Part shown: one piece after another, positions 1 through 8,692 of the stretch
How the letters are laid out: each line of letters opens with the position of its first letter
How positions within the stretch are numbered: position 1 is the stretch's first letter
Made by a program: the position numbers and the translations under genes
Assembly: GCF_039542035.1 (NCBI RefSeq)
Contig: NZ_BAABHJ010000040.1
Location: forward strand, 434,001-498,000
Reading direction: 5' to 3'
Source of the DNA: Actinoallomurus liliacearum
GTDB lineage: Bacteria > Actinomycetota > Actinomycetes > Streptosporangiales > Streptosporangiaceae
DNA: 64,000 bases
The notes under the pieces: model-generated
What the model was told of the DNA's origin: nothing
Databases searched by the model: none
Seen by the model: only the letters and a program-made list of their open reading frames with translations

Positions 1-822
1 GGCTACTTCTACGTCCAGCTCGCCCGGCAGCCGCTGCCGAACCTCACCCACGGCTCGTGGAGTCACTTCTGGATCGGCGCGGACGCCGCGCTGGCCGTCT
101 CCATCTCCTGGGTGCCGATGGCGGCCGACTACACGCGGCACTCGCGCTCCGAGCGGGCCGCTTTCGGCGCCGCGAGCGTGGCGTACGGCCTGACGCAGGT
201 CGTCGCGTACGTCCTCGGGCTGCTGGCGCTCGCGCTCGTCGCCGGCGACTCCTCGAAGGTGTTCGGCCCGTTCCAGCACGTGGCCCTCGGCACGCTGTTC
301 TTCGCGGTCTTCGTCCTGCGCGAGGTCGACCAGTCGTTCGCGAACGTCTACTCGACCGCGGTCTCGATCCAGAACCTCGTGACCCGCGCGGACCGACGGG
401 TCCTCACCGTGGTGCTGGGCGCCCTGACGACGGTGCTCGCGCTCGCGCTGAACATGGACAACTACTCCGGCTTCCTGACGCTGATCGGGTCGGTGTTCGT
501 GCCCATGCTCGGCGTGCTGGCCGTGGACTTCTTCTGCTTCACCGGGCGGCGCGGCTGGGACGTCTCCGACCGGGCGCCCGCCCGCTGGGGGATGATCGTC
601 GCCTGGGCGGCGGGCATCGCGGCGTACCAGCTCATCAACCCCGGCCAGGTCGGCTGGTGGTCCCGGCTGTGGACACACGCGCAGAGCGCGCTGCACTTCA
701 CCCCGGCGGACTGGATGAGCGCCTCGCTCCTGTCCTTCGCCGTCGCCGCAGCCGTCACCGCCCTCCTCGGCGCCTTCCGCCGCCGACGGCCGGCCGCCCG
801 CCCCGACACGGCGCGCGCCTAG
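1..822 (+). CDS. NCS1 family nucleobase/cytosine permease, C-terminal part
   Basis: The frame is open from base 1, so the 5' part lies outside the window; 273 codons remain before the TAG. The protein is polytopic, with at least six hydrophobic helices. The segment ADYTRHSR after a helix, and the run EVDQSFANVYSTAVSIQNL, are typical of the nucleobase:cation symporter-1 family, which takes up cytosine, purines, allantoin or hydroxymethylpyrimidine. A basic tail (FRRRRPAARP) ends the protein in the cytoplasm. The substrate cannot be read from this fragment; a CytX/CodB-like role is possible. The next gene starts 237 bp downstream, so this is probably the end of its own unit. Confidence 0.8.
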   Translation, partial: GYFYVQLARQPLPNLTHGSWSHFWIGADAALAVSISWVPMAADYTRHSRSERAAFGAASVAYGLTQVVAYVLGLLALALVAGDSSKVFGPFQHVALGTLFFAVFVLREVDQSFANVYSTAVSIQNLVTRADRRVLTVVLGALTTVLALALNMDNYSGFLTLIGSVFVPMLGVLAVDFFCFTGRRGWDVSDRAPARWGMIVAWAAGIAAYQLINPGQVGWWSRLWTHAQSALHFTPADWMSASLLSFAVAAAVTALLGAFRRRRPAARPDTARA

Positions 823-1059
823 CGACAAATCGACACGGTGACCGCGCCGTCCCGACCGCCGGTGTCCTCCTCATGTCGGCGGCACAGAGCCTTGCCATCG
901 GTGTTGACGGGACAAAGCGCAGTGACCGGCCGGAACGCCGCCGGCGGCTTGGCGCCGTCGCATCGGGCGGGTCGTGGGGAGGGTGAGTGCGTGAATAACC
1001 CGTCGCGACGGAGGTACGCCGGTCATCATGGGTGTACGGAGCGCGGGGAGGCGATCACC

Positions 1060-1146
1060 ATGGCGCAGTGTGAGCACGACTGGGTGCAGACGGCCCCCAA
1101 CCAGAAACGATGCCGTAAGTGCGGATTGGTGCTGACCTTCGCGTAG
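1060..1146 (+). CDS. 28-aa zinc-ribbon-like micropeptide
   Basis: A short ORF, MAQCEHDWVQTAPNQKRCRK and eight further residues, with ATG at 1060 and a GGGGAGG ribosome-binding site at about 1045-1051. Cys4, His6, Cys18 and Cys21 give a CxH...CxxC arrangement that could bind one zinc. It stops directly against the longest possible start of the histidine kinase gene, so the two are probably co-transcribed. Peptides of this C-E-H-x-W...CxxCG type occur in actinobacteria, but I do not know a function. The good RBS and conserved-looking cysteine pattern support coding; the shortness limits certainty. Confidence 0.6.
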   Translation: MAQCEHDWVQTAPNQKRCRKCGLVLTFA

Positions 1147-3033
1147 GTGTCCCGCGCGAGTGGCACTATGGGCTCCGTGGGCGCCTCGGATGCGATGATG
1201 CGCGCGGCGGTGGCCTCTTCCGCCGACGCGATGATCGCGGTGGACGCCGACCTGACCGTCCGGCTGTGGAACCCTGCCGCCGAGCGGGTGTTCGGCTGGG
1301 CCGCGGCCGACGTCCTGGGCCGGCGGCTGCGCATCATCCCTGAGGAGCACACCGCGGAGCACCGCGCCGTCCTCGAACGCGTCCGCGAGGGCGGCCACAT
1401 CTCGTTCCTCACCAGGCGGCTGCACCGCGACGGCCGGCTGCTCGACGTCCGGGCGGTCGTCAGCGCCATGCGAGACGAGGACGGCGGGTTGCTCGGCTGG
1501 GTCGGCCTCTACCGGCCGGTGCGGGAGGACGAGGCCGTCCAGCACCAGACCGCCGAGCGCATCCGGCTCGTCCGGCGGCTCAACGACGTGGTCGCCGACC
1601 TCAACACCGAGCCGGCGCTGTCGGCGGTGCTGGACCGGGTCACCTCGGGCCTCATCGAGCTGACCGGCGCGGACGCCGCCGGTTTCGTCGTCATCGAGCA
1701 GCAGACCAACACGCTGAAGCTCGTCAGCATGACCGGGCTGCCGCGTAACCTGCGCGACTCGACCGCCGACCTGCGCGCCAGCCTCGTCGGCGAGCTGCTC
1801 CGCTCCGGGCGCACGGTCATGCTGGCCACCTCCGACACACGCGCCCTCGGCGACCTGATCTGGTCGGAGCTGGAGGGCCTGCACACGATCGCCGTCGGCA
1901 TCTCCACCGTCCGGGGCAGCCCGTACGGCGCGCTGTACGCCCTGTTCTCCGGGCGGCGGGCGGGCCACATCGAGCTCGAGCTGCTCGAGCTGTTCGCCGG
2001 GCACGCGGGCGTGGTGATCGGCAACGCCCTGCACTACGACGAGGCGGTCCGGCAGCGCCGGCACGAGCAGGCGGTGATCGAGGCGAGCGCGGACGGCATC
2101 GCGGTGCTGGACCGCGACGGCGTCGTCAAACGGTGGAACCCCGCGGCGGAGCGGCTCACCGGCCTGACCGCCGGGGACGTCATCGGCCGGCCGCTGCCGT
2201 TCCCGCTGCCCGATCTGGACGGCGAGCCGACCATCCAGCTGGAGTCCGGCATCTGGCTCAACGTCCTGCACACCGAGATCGAGAGCCACGCCGAGGTCGT
2301 CGTGGACTTCCGCGACGTCACCGAGGCCAAGTCCCTCGAGGCGGCCAAGGACCTCTTCCTGTCCATGACCAGCCATGAGCTGCGGACGCCGATCACGGTC
2401 GTGCAGGGGTTCGCCAAGACGCTGGTCGACCGCTGGGAGAAGCTCGAGGAGGCGGACCGGCGGCGGGCGGTCGCGACGATCGCCGACCGCGCGGACGCCC
2501 TCGGCCGCCTGGTCGACAACCTGCTGTACTCCCGTGCGGTCCCGAACGGGCTCACCGTCACGAGCGAGCCGTTCGACCTGGCCGGGCTGCTGCGCGGCGC
2601 GGCGTACGGCTTCCGTGGCGTGTCCGAGCGCCACACCGTGGAGCTGGAGGTCGCCGACGACCTGCCGTCGGCCCTGGGCGACTCGATGGCCACGGACATC
2701 ATCGTCGGCCAGCTCCTGGAGAACGCCGTCAAGTACTCCCCGGACGGCGGCGTCATCACCGTACGCGCCGGCGTCGAGGGCGACGTGATCGCGGTGACGG
2801 TGGAGGACGACGGGATCGGGATCAGGGCGAACGACCGGGAGCGGGTCTTCGAGCGCTTCGTGCAGGGGGAGGCGGGGGACCGCCGCCGGTTCGGGGGGCT
2901 CGGACTCGGCCTCTACATCGTGCGCCGGCTCGCCCGCGCCCAGCAGGGCGATGTCTCCGCGCATCCGCGCGCGGACGGGCTGGAGGGCACCAGCATGCGC
3001 TTCACCCTCCCCTACGATCGTTACAATGCGTAA
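1147..3033 (+). CDS. PAS-GAF-PAS sensor histidine kinase
   Basis: A soluble sensor kinase of up to 628 aa. PAS domain about residues 15-125, GAF-like about 145-300, second PAS about 305-400, HisKA with H-box SMTSHELRTP (His410 counted from the GTG at 1147), then HATPase with N-box QLLENAVKYS, G1 DDGIGI, F-box FERFVQG and G2 GLGLGLYIV. It should autophosphorylate in response to a small ligand or redox signal and pass the phosphate to a response regulator, which is not encoded next door. No membrane helices are seen. The start is uncertain: GTG 1147 touches the upstream stop, ATG 1168 lacks an RBS, and GTG 1177 has CACTAT seven bases upstream. Confidence 0.85.
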   Translation: MSRASGTMGSVGASDAMMRAAVASSADAMIAVDADLTVRLWNPAAERVFGWAAADVLGRRLRIIPEEHTAEHRAVLERVREGGHISFLTRRLHRDGRLLDVRAVVSAMRDEDGGLLGWVGLYRPVREDEAVQHQTAERIRLVRRLNDVVADLNTEPALSAVLDRVTSGLIELTGADAAGFVVIEQQTNTLKLVSMTGLPRNLRDSTADLRASLVGELLRSGRTVMLATSDTRALGDLIWSELEGLHTIAVGISTVRGSPYGALYALFSGRRAGHIELELLELFAGHAGVVIGNALHYDEAVRQRRHEQAVIEASADGIAVLDRDGVVKRWNPAAERLTGLTAGDVIGRPLPFPLPDLDGEPTIQLESGIWLNVLHTEIESHAEVVVDFRDVTEAKSLEAAKDLFLSMTSHELRTPITVVQGFAKTLVDRWEKLEEADRRRAVATIADRADALGRLVDNLLYSRAVPNGLTVTSEPFDLAGLLRGAAYGFRGVSERHTVELEVADDLPSALGDSMATDIIVGQLLENAVKYSPDGGVITVRAGVEGDVIAVTVEDDGIGIRANDRERVFERFVQGEAGDRRRFGGLGLGLYIVRRLARAQQGDVSAHPRADGLEGTSMRFTLPYDRYNA

Positions 3034-3222
3034 CCGGTCATACTTGGGCATACCGCTCAGCAGGGTGAGACCTTCGCCACGTGTTCGAGGTCACAGTTAC
3101 ACGTGGTGTTGGTAACAGATTCCTGTGGCGCGGTTTCCGGGATTTTTAAGTGGGCATTTCGGTCGTTACCGGGGTGACCAAGTTACGGGGAGTATCCGGG
3201 GCAACTGCCCGGGGAGGTGAGG

Positions 3223-3678
3223 GTGTCGAGCGTCGTGTTCCTGCCACATGCGCCGTCCAGCGTCTCGGACGTGCGAAAGCGCCTGTGTTCCGAACTCCGC
3301 GCGTCCGGTGTGTACGAGGAGGTCGCGGATGACGCAGCCGTCATCATCAGCGAGTTGATCAGCAACGCGCTGCGGCACGCACGTCCTCTGCCGTCCGGTG
3401 ACATCCGCGTGTCCTGGGCATACGAGGGCGACCTCATCCAACTGGCCGTCAGCGACGGTGGCTCGATGACCGAGCCGCGTCGCACCCGCGCCGCCCTCTC
3501 CTCACTCGGCGGCCGCGGCCTCAGCATCGTCGAGGCGCTCTCGGACGGGTGGGGGGTCTCCCATGAGTCCGACAGCACCACCGTCTGGGCCGAGCTCCGC
3601 GCCGCCCAGCAATCCGACAACGGCCATGCCGTCCCCCTGATGCAGCCGTTGCGAATCGCCTTCGACCAGTCCGCCTGA
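3223..3678 (+). CDS. RsbW-like ATP-binding protein (anti-sigma/serine kinase type)
   Basis: About 151 aa, consisting almost only of a HATPase_c_2 domain: N-box ELISNALRHA, G1 motif VSDGGS and G2 motif GGRGLSIVEALS. Such single-domain actinobacterial proteins act as anti-sigma factors or kinases of STAS antagonists. A GGGGAGG box at 3211-3217 favours GTG 3223 as start over GTG 3217. It follows the histidine kinase by 190 bp and may be its own unit. The STAS protein at 12462 could be a partner, but that is only inference. A hairpin follows the gene at 3725-3751. Confidence 0.85.
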   Translation: MSSVVFLPHAPSSVSDVRKRLCSELRASGVYEEVADDAAVIISELISNALRHARPLPSGDIRVSWAYEGDLIQLAVSDGGSMTEPRRTRAALSSLGGRGLSIVEALSDGWGVSHESDSTTVWAELRAAQQSDNGHAVPLMQPLRIAFDQSA

Positions 3679-3724
3679 GCCCGCCACCCCGGCGGGTCCA
3701 GAGTGCGAACGTCGGCAGAGCGGA

Positions 3725-3751
3725 CCGCTCCTCCACTGCGTGGAGGAGCGG
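3725..3751. terminator. Hairpin between convergent genes
   Basis: An 11-bp perfect stem (CCGCTCCTCCA with its complement) around a 5-nt loop, between the RsbW-like gene and the convergent methyltransferase gene. No clear T-tract, so it may be a GC-type bidirectional terminator. A second 14-bp stem at 3780-3812 lies in the last codons of the methyltransferase gene. Confidence 0.5.
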
Positions 3752-3770
3752 CTGATCGCTCATGCGGATG

Positions 3771-4613
3771 TCATCTGCGGTGCGGAACGCGGCTGGACGC
3801 CGCGTTCCGCACGGTGCAGGCGGCGGCCGGCCGGGGGCCGTGGTCGCGGATGCCCGTCGCGACCACGTATCCGGTGTAGCCGGGGCGAAGCGGCTTGGGG
3901 TCGGGGTCGAGGCGGTCCACCCGCAGCTTGGTGGCGCGTTCGGTCAGGGCGGCGCGGACGTCATCCACGCCGACCGACGTGGCGGGCCACCGGATGCCGT
4001 CCACGACGTACCCCTGGGAGTTCTCCATGTACTCCGCGAAGAACGGCGCTCCCGGCTTCAGCGCCCGGAGGAACATCTCGTTGGCCTTGTCGAACTCCGA
4101 GTGCTGCTCGGAGATCGATTCGGCGACGAAGCCCATCGTCCCCAGATCGAAGTGCCCGGCGGGCAGGTCGGTGAGGATCGATCCGTGCCGCACCTTGGCG
4201 ATCTTGTTGAGCCGGGTCCTCGCCCACGCGAAATCCCGGTCGCCGATGCGGTGCTCGACGATCGGTCGGACGACCTCCCAGAACGGCTCCCACTCCTCGC
4301 CGAGTCGCCGCACCTGCGCGCGGAGGTAGTCCACGACGTCCGGCGAGAAGTCGAGCAGCGTGAGGCGCCGGCAGAAGGGCAGTTGTGCGAGAGCGAGGCC
4401 GACACTGGCCCCCGCCCCGCCGTCGACCCCGTGGAGGAGTTGACCGCCGGTCGACGCGTCGAACCACCGCACGCCCCGTTCGAGCATCTCCCGGTCGTCG
4501 CCCCGCAGCGACGAGAAGTTGTCGCCCCAGTAGACGCGCGCGTTGAACCGGCCCCAGTCGAACGCGCCGTTCCCGCGGGCGCCAGGGTCCAGGGCGCCCG
4601 TTGCTGTCTGCAT
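3771..4613 (-). CDS. SAM-dependent methyltransferase, NNMT/PNMT/TEMT-like
   Basis: 280 aa. The start is ATG 4613, behind AAAGGAG. Upstream codons in the same frame read low-complexity sequence and are probably not translated. The N-terminal stretch has the YWGDNFSSLRGDD type motif of the NNMT/PNMT/TEMT-like group. The motif I glycines are in LLHGVDGGAGASVGLALAQL, and an acidic residue follows in LTLLDFSPDV, which should hold the SAM ribose. A later block, GTMGFVAESIS, is typical of the family. It probably N-methylates a small amine or an aromatic substrate; the substrate is unknown. It stands alone, convergent with the RsbW-like gene. Confidence 0.75.
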   Translation of the reverse strand: MQTATGALDPGARGNGAFDWGRFNARVYWGDNFSSLRGDDREMLERGVRWFDASTGGQLLHGVDGGAGASVGLALAQLPFCRRLTLLDFSPDVVDYLRAQVRRLGEEWEPFWEVVRPIVEHRIGDRDFAWARTRLNKIAKVRHGSILTDLPAGHFDLGTMGFVAESISEQHSEFDKANEMFLRALKPGAPFFAEYMENSQGYVVDGIRWPATSVGVDDVRAALTERATKLRVDRLDPDPKPLRPGYTGYVVATGIRDHGPRPAAACTVRNAASSRVPHRR

Positions 4614-4802
4614 TGCTGTCTCCTTTGTTCGTGACCGACGTCCTTCGTCGGTCCCCCCGCCACGCCCCTTTTTGGGGCCACCATGTGGTGCGGCGGGGAC
4701 CGTGCAATGCACGAGACGGGGCTCTCGGCCGCTGAGTGACATGGCGAACGGTGACGTACGTCACATGACCGCGCTGTCGCGGAGCTCGCGGCCTGCGGGA
4801 GT

Positions 4803-4916
4803 GGGTTCTCAGGCTCGGTCCTGCGCTGCGAGTACGGCGACGCCGAGCTCGAGCTCCTGGCCGGCTTCCTGCGCCGTTCCCGGGCGCTGTACGAACGGCA
4901 GTTGGAGCGCGCACGA
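4803..4916 (+). pseudogene. Possible remnant of a MarR-type regulator C-terminus
   Basis: In the frame of base 4827 the sequence reads EYGDAELELLAGFLRRSRAL followed by YERQLERAR. This resembles the last helices of MarR-family regulators. There is no start codon, wing or recognition helix upstream, and the frame runs on into the arcA terminator. It is best seen as a decayed gene end or chance similarity; a profile search of the translated segment would decide. Confidence 0.25.
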
Positions 4917-4951
4917 AAAACAGCACCCGGCGCCGAGGGGCGCCGGGTGCT
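4916..4951 (-). terminator. Rho-independent terminator of arcA
   Basis: On the minus strand, 21 bp past the arcA stop: a perfect 13-bp stem (AGCACCCGGCGCC and its complement, 4922-4934 with 4939-4951), a 4-nt loop, then TTTTT (4920-4916). This is a textbook intrinsic terminator, and the strongest T-tract seen in the window. Confidence 0.9.
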
Positions 4952-4971
4952 CGTCAGGAGGCGAGGTCCGG

Positions 4972-6165
4972 CTACACCGGGTCGCGGAGGATGGGGCAGG
5001 ACATGCAGCGCGGGCCGCCGCGGCCGCTGCCCAGCTCGCTGCCCTGGATCCGGATGACCTCGATGCCCGCCGCCTCCAGGCGGGCGTTGGTCTCGACGTT
5101 GCGCTCGTACGCGACCGCCAGGCGCGGGCCGATGGCCAGGGTGTTGTTGCCGTCGTCCCACTGCTCGCGTTCGGCGGTCACCGGGTCGAGACCGGTGTCG
5201 ATGACCCGGAGCCGGTCGATGCGCATCGCGTCGGCGGCGGCCTCCAGGAACGGCCGCGCCCGCGAGACGCGCAGGTCGCCGTTGTCCTTGGTCACCGTGT
5301 AGGCGACGAGGGAGTAGGCGACGGCGGGGTACATCACGACCTTGTCGACGTCGACCATCGTGCAGATGGTGTCGAGGTGCATCGTCGCGCGTTCCTGCGC
5401 GATCGGCACCGCGAGGACCGTGTGCGCCAGGCCCGCGTCGAACGCGCGGCGGGCGATCCGCTCCACGCCCGCCGGGGTCGTACGCTCGCCGGTGCCGATG
5501 GCCAGGACGCCGGGGGCCAGCAGGAGGACGTCGCCACCCTCGATGTGCTCCAGGTCCGGGTCGTACAGGTGCGTCGTGCCCTCGAACCGCGGGTGGTGGC
5601 GGTAGATCACGCGGGTGAGGGCGGTCTCGCGGCGGCGCGCGTCCATCGCGAGGCTCGTGACGGCGACCTCGTCCCCGACCCACACGCTGGAGTCCCGGGT
5701 GAACAGGAGGTTCGGCAGCGGGTCGATGACGAAGTCGTGCCGGTCCATCAGCCGGTAGACCAGGCCGCGGCCGGTCTTCAGCTCCTCGTGGGCGAGGCCG
5801 GCGACGAGCACCTGGGTGAGGTCCTCGGTGGTCAGGTCGGCGAGGTGGCTCTCCAGGATGACGCGGAGGTGGTCGCCGAGCCGCTGGTCGCGCAGGACGT
5901 CGGCGATGGCCTCGCTGCGCGCGTCCTGGTACTCGAGCGTGTCCTGCAGGAGCTCGGTCAGGTAGAGGACCTCGACGCCGTGGTCGCGCAGCGCCTGGGC
6001 GAAGGCGTCGTGCTCCTGCTGGGCGCGTCCGACCCAGGGGATGCCGTCGAAGAGCAGTTGATCGTTGTTGCGCGGTGTGAGTCGCTTGAGCTCTGGGCCC
6101 GGCCGGTGAAGAAGGACCGTGCGCAGACGACCGACCTCGCTGTCGACGCGATGCACATGAGTCAC
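4972..6165 (-). CDS. arcA: Arginine deiminase
   Basis: 397 aa, full family length. It hydrolyses L-arginine to citrulline and ammonia, the first step of the arginine deiminase pathway. Family hallmarks are all present: FTRDSSVW near residue 160, the EGGDVLLL block, MHLDTICTMVD with the catalytic His and Asp, and the C-terminal GGPRCMSCPI with catalytic Cys387. No arcB or arcC lies beside it, so citrulline may feed another route, as is common in actinobacteria. GTG 6165 has no ribosome-binding site but has TAAGCT six bases upstream, suggesting a leaderless transcript. Confidence 0.95.
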   Translation of the reverse strand: MTHVHRVDSEVGRLRTVLLHRPGPELKRLTPRNNDQLLFDGIPWVGRAQQEHDAFAQALRDHGVEVLYLTELLQDTLEYQDARSEAIADVLRDQRLGDHLRVILESHLADLTTEDLTQVLVAGLAHEELKTGRGLVYRLMDRHDFVIDPLPNLLFTRDSSVWVGDEVAVTSLAMDARRRETALTRVIYRHHPRFEGTTHLYDPDLEHIEGGDVLLLAPGVLAIGTGERTTPAGVERIARRAFDAGLAHTVLAVPIAQERATMHLDTICTMVDVDKVVMYPAVAYSLVAYTVTKDNGDLRVSRARPFLEAAADAMRIDRLRVIDTGLDPVTAEREQWDDGNNTLAIGPRLAVAYERNVETNARLEAAGIEVIRIQGSELGSGRGGPRCMSCPILRDPV

Positions 6166-6171
6166 AGGTGG

Positions 6172-6177
6172 AGCTTA
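6172..6177 (-). promoter_or_regulatory. -10 element of arcA, leaderless type
   Basis: TAAGCT on the minus strand, six bases before GTG 6165. There is no Shine-Dalgarno sequence between them, so transcription probably starts at the start codon. Confidence 0.5.
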
Positions 6178-6296
6178 ACCCGGATATTAGGCCCCTGACC
6201 TCTTCAGATCGTCTTGAACAGACCAAAGACCCCACAACGGGACAGTTGCCACAACTGCCGCTGCCCGCGTCCGCGTGGGCGTTAAGGTCAGCGACC

Positions 6297-6944
6297 ATGG
6301 CGAACCGGTCCTATCTGCTCGTCGGCGACTACAACGGGATCAACCCGGGGTGGCAGGGCGGTATCCCCGGCCTCGAGCATCAGGTGCTCGCCGAGGACGT
6401 CTTCTGTGTGCCGTTGCTGTGGCTGGCGATGTTCCGGCCGGCGGACCTGGTGACCGCGACGTTCCCGTCGGAGGACGAGGACGACGAGGAGGACGGGCCG
6501 ATCGAGGCCACCGCGCCGCTCGCGCCGAAAGAACGCGCGCTCGCCCAGCTCGACGCGGCCATCCCGGTGCTGAACCGGATCTTCGACGGCACCGGGCCGC
6601 TGGACGACTACGCCGCGCTGCTGCGGGAGGGCCTGGCGTCCATGCCGGGCCGATCCGTGACGATCGAGCTCTACGAGATCGCGGTGCTGATCGACGAGGA
6701 GCAGTTCTACCGGGACCTGCGTACCGCGCTGGGCAGCCTCGACCGGCCCGGCGACCTCGCAGCCGACCGGGCCCGCCTGGCCGACCTGGCACAGCTTCGT
6801 GAGGGGCGGCCGTTCCCGCCCGCGCGGCTGGTCCTCGACGGCCTCGACGCGCCGGACGACGACCAGTGGAACCACACCAGACTGCTCGGAACGCGCTTCC
6901 TCCGCCCGGTCCCGTGGGAGACCGCTGCGGGAACGCCGGCCTGA
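6297..6944 (+). CDS. Conserved hypothetical protein
   Basis: 215 aa from ATG 6297. Not recognised. The N-terminus MANRSYLLVGDYNGINPGWQ looks like the start of a compact soluble domain. An acidic linker (SEDEDDEEDG, about residues 60-70) follows, then a helical second half. No signal peptide or membrane helix. It is divergent from arcA with 131 bp between starts. TAAGGT at 6283-6288 lies eight bases before the ATG, consistent with a leaderless start. The longer frame from 6168 would overlap the arcA promoter and is unlikely. Confidence 0.7.
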   Translation: MANRSYLLVGDYNGINPGWQGGIPGLEHQVLAEDVFCVPLLWLAMFRPADLVTATFPSEDEDDEEDGPIEATAPLAPKERALAQLDAAIPVLNRIFDGTGPLDDYAALLREGLASMPGRSVTIELYEIAVLIDEEQFYRDLRTALGSLDRPGDLAADRARLADLAQLREGRPFPPARLVLDGLDAPDDDQWNHTRLLGTRFLRPVPWETAAGTPA

Positions 6945-6998
6945 AGGTGCGGGACCGCCGGTCCCGCACGTCTCAGGTTCCGCCCGCCGGCGGACGGT

Positions 6999-7991
6999 CT
7001 ATCGGGGCGCCACGTCGGTCCACTCGGCGGCGTCGACCCTCTCCGTGCCGCTCGCGGTCTTCCCCTTGCCGGCGAAGCTGGAGCTCCGGATCCGCGAGGT
7101 GGCCGGATCGAGGACGAGCCTGCTCGTGCCGTCGGACTGGGTGATCAGCAGGCCCTGCCCGCCGTCGACCCGACCGAGGTTCCTGACCTCCGGGAGCGAG
7201 GCCAGCGCGCGGAACGCCGCAGCGCGGACCGCCGGCGGAGCCGGAGTCATCTCGAGCAGTCCGATCAGCGCGCCACTGACGACCTGGTCCGCGGACACGG
7301 AGCCATGGCCCTTGCCGACGTCCCTCATCAGGCTGCTGTGGTGGGTGATCCACTTCTTCAGCGCAGACGGGTCGGCGGGCAGCCGCTGGATCTGCTGGAA
7401 GCTCAGTTGGGTGTCGCCTACGGTGAAACCGTCGTTCCAGTAGCCGTTCTTGCCCCCGTTCTCCTTGACCGGGCTGGTGGGCGAACCGGTCTTGGCCCAT
7501 GACCGGCCGTCGCGCCGGGTCCACGTCTCGATCGCCGACGCGCCCGTGGTGCCGCCGGAGGACTTGGTGTACTCGATCTTGACGTGCCAGTACGTGCCGG
7601 AGCCCGCCGGCGCGCGCTCCGCGGTGCTCGCCGCCGCCAGCAGCACCTGGCGGCCGGACAGGGACGCCGTCGAGTGGGTGGGCGAGCTGGGGGCATGTGA
7701 GGAGCCTCCTCCCACCGACCCCCCGCCGCCCCCGGTGGTGCCGATGACCACGGCGACGGCGGTGGCCCCCGCCACGGCCGTCAACGCCGCGCCGATGACG
7801 ACGGGGCGACGCGCGTGCGTACGGCGCGGGGCCGGTCCGGTGGACTGAAGTTCTTCGCGGATCTGTGCCATCACGAACTCCTGGACTTCTCGGTGGCGGC
7901 CGCTCGGTAGATCCCGTTCCGCCGGTGGCGGGAGCAACCGGGCCAGTTCCTCGCGATCGTCGCGGCCGGGCTGAGTCGGGGTGGTGTTCAT
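6999..7991 (-). CDS. CU044_5270-type membrane protein, partner of ECF sigma factor
   Basis: 330 aa. A cytoplasmic N-terminus of about 60 residues with a charged helix (LPSGRHREVQEFVMAQIREE) precedes one membrane helix (VVIGAALTAVAGATAVAVVI), a Gly/Ser/Thr linker and an extracellular domain with TYWHVKIEYTKSS. This layout matches the CU044_5270-type proteins that sit after ECF sigma genes in actinobacteria and may act as anti-sigma or sensor. Its ATG overlaps the sigma gene stop (7988-7991), so the two are translationally coupled. Confidence 0.75.
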   Translation of the reverse strand: MNTTPTQPGRDDREELARLLPPPAERDLPSGRHREVQEFVMAQIREELQSTGPAPRRTHARRPVVIGAALTAVAGATAVAVVIGTTGGGGGSVGGGSSHAPSSPTHSTASLSGRQVLLAAASTAERAPAGSGTYWHVKIEYTKSSGGTTGASAIETWTRRDGRSWAKTGSPTSPVKENGGKNGYWNDGFTVGDTQLSFQQIQRLPADPSALKKWITHHSSLMRDVGKGHGSVSADQVVSGALIGLLEMTPAPPAVRAAAFRALASLPEVRNLGRVDGGQGLLITQSDGTSRLVLDPATSRIRSSSFAGKGKTASGTERVDAAEWTDVAPR

Positions 7992-8623
7992 CGGGTGTTC
8001 TCCTGAGCGGACCGGACCGCGATCTTGCGGTCACCTGCTTCCTGTCCATGGCGGGGCTGCGGTTCCCGATCTTCTTCGGGCGGTCGAAGCCGCCCGGCGT
8101 CGACGAGTCTGTGCAGCTTCTTGCGGGCCCTCGACAGGCGGGACCGCACCGTGCCGATCGGAATGCCCAGCGCCTCTGCCGCCTCGCCGTAGTCGAGGCC
8201 GGACCACACACAGAGGGCCAGCACCTCCCGCTCGGGTTTACGCAGTGCGGCCAGCGCCGTCCGGACGAGGGCGAGCCGTTCCCGGTCATCGATGCGGCCC
8301 GTGACCTCCTCGGTGAAGTCCGGCACCGCTTCCTGCCGAGGGAGACGCGCCACCGCACCGTCGTGCCGACGAGCGGCACGACGTACGTTCCGGGAAACGT
8401 TGGTGGCGATGCCGAGCAGCCACGAGCGCAGTGACCCGTCCTCGCCCTCCACGTCGATCCGGTCGCGCAACCGCCAGGCCTCGAGGAAGGTCAGGGAGAC
8501 GACGTCCTCCGCCGTCGACCAGTTTCCCGTCAGGCGGAAGCCGTGGTTGTAGACCGAGCGGACATGTTCGTCGAACAGCCGGCGGAACGCATCCGGGTCA
8601 CCGGCCCGTACCCGGGCACGCAT
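7988..8623 (-). CDS. ECF-type RNA polymerase sigma factor
   Basis: About 211 aa. Region 2 runs from FRRLFDEHVRSVYNHGFRLT through AEDVVSLTFLEAWR. Region 4 holds LRKPEREVLALCVWSGLDYG and the helix-turn-helix GIPIGTVRSRLSRARKKLH. The C-terminus past region 4 is an extra charged tail of about 45 residues. ATG 8623 has GTGGAG six bases upstream and is preferred; GTG 8635 is the alternative. It directs RNA polymerase to its own regulon, presumably held in check by the membrane protein encoded next. Confidence 0.9.
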   Translation of the reverse strand: MRARVRAGDPDAFRRLFDEHVRSVYNHGFRLTGNWSTAEDVVSLTFLEAWRLRDRIDVEGEDGSLRSWLLGIATNVSRNVRRAARRHDGAVARLPRQEAVPDFTEEVTGRIDDRERLALVRTALAALRKPEREVLALCVWSGLDYGEAAEALGIPIGTVRSRLSRARKKLHRLVDAGRLRPPEEDREPQPRHGQEAGDRKIAVRSAQENTR

Positions 8624-8692
8624 ACTGATCTCCACGGCACGGGACTGTCCGGTCGGCCTACCGAGTTCCGGTGACCTGAGTCACATCGGCGG

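Noticed and set aside
871..3051. 726-codon open frame on the minus strand
   Set aside because: It is the mirror of the histidine kinase gene; composition is rich in R, P, G, D, V without domains, a usual effect of high GC.
3034..3222. Possible stress-sigma (SigB-type) promoter before the RsbW-like gene
   Set aside because: GTT and GGG-TAT-like pieces are present but do not line up convincingly.
4058..6298. 746-codon minus-strand frame across two genes
   Set aside because: Out-of-frame shadow of arcA and the methyltransferase; it crosses a strong terminator.
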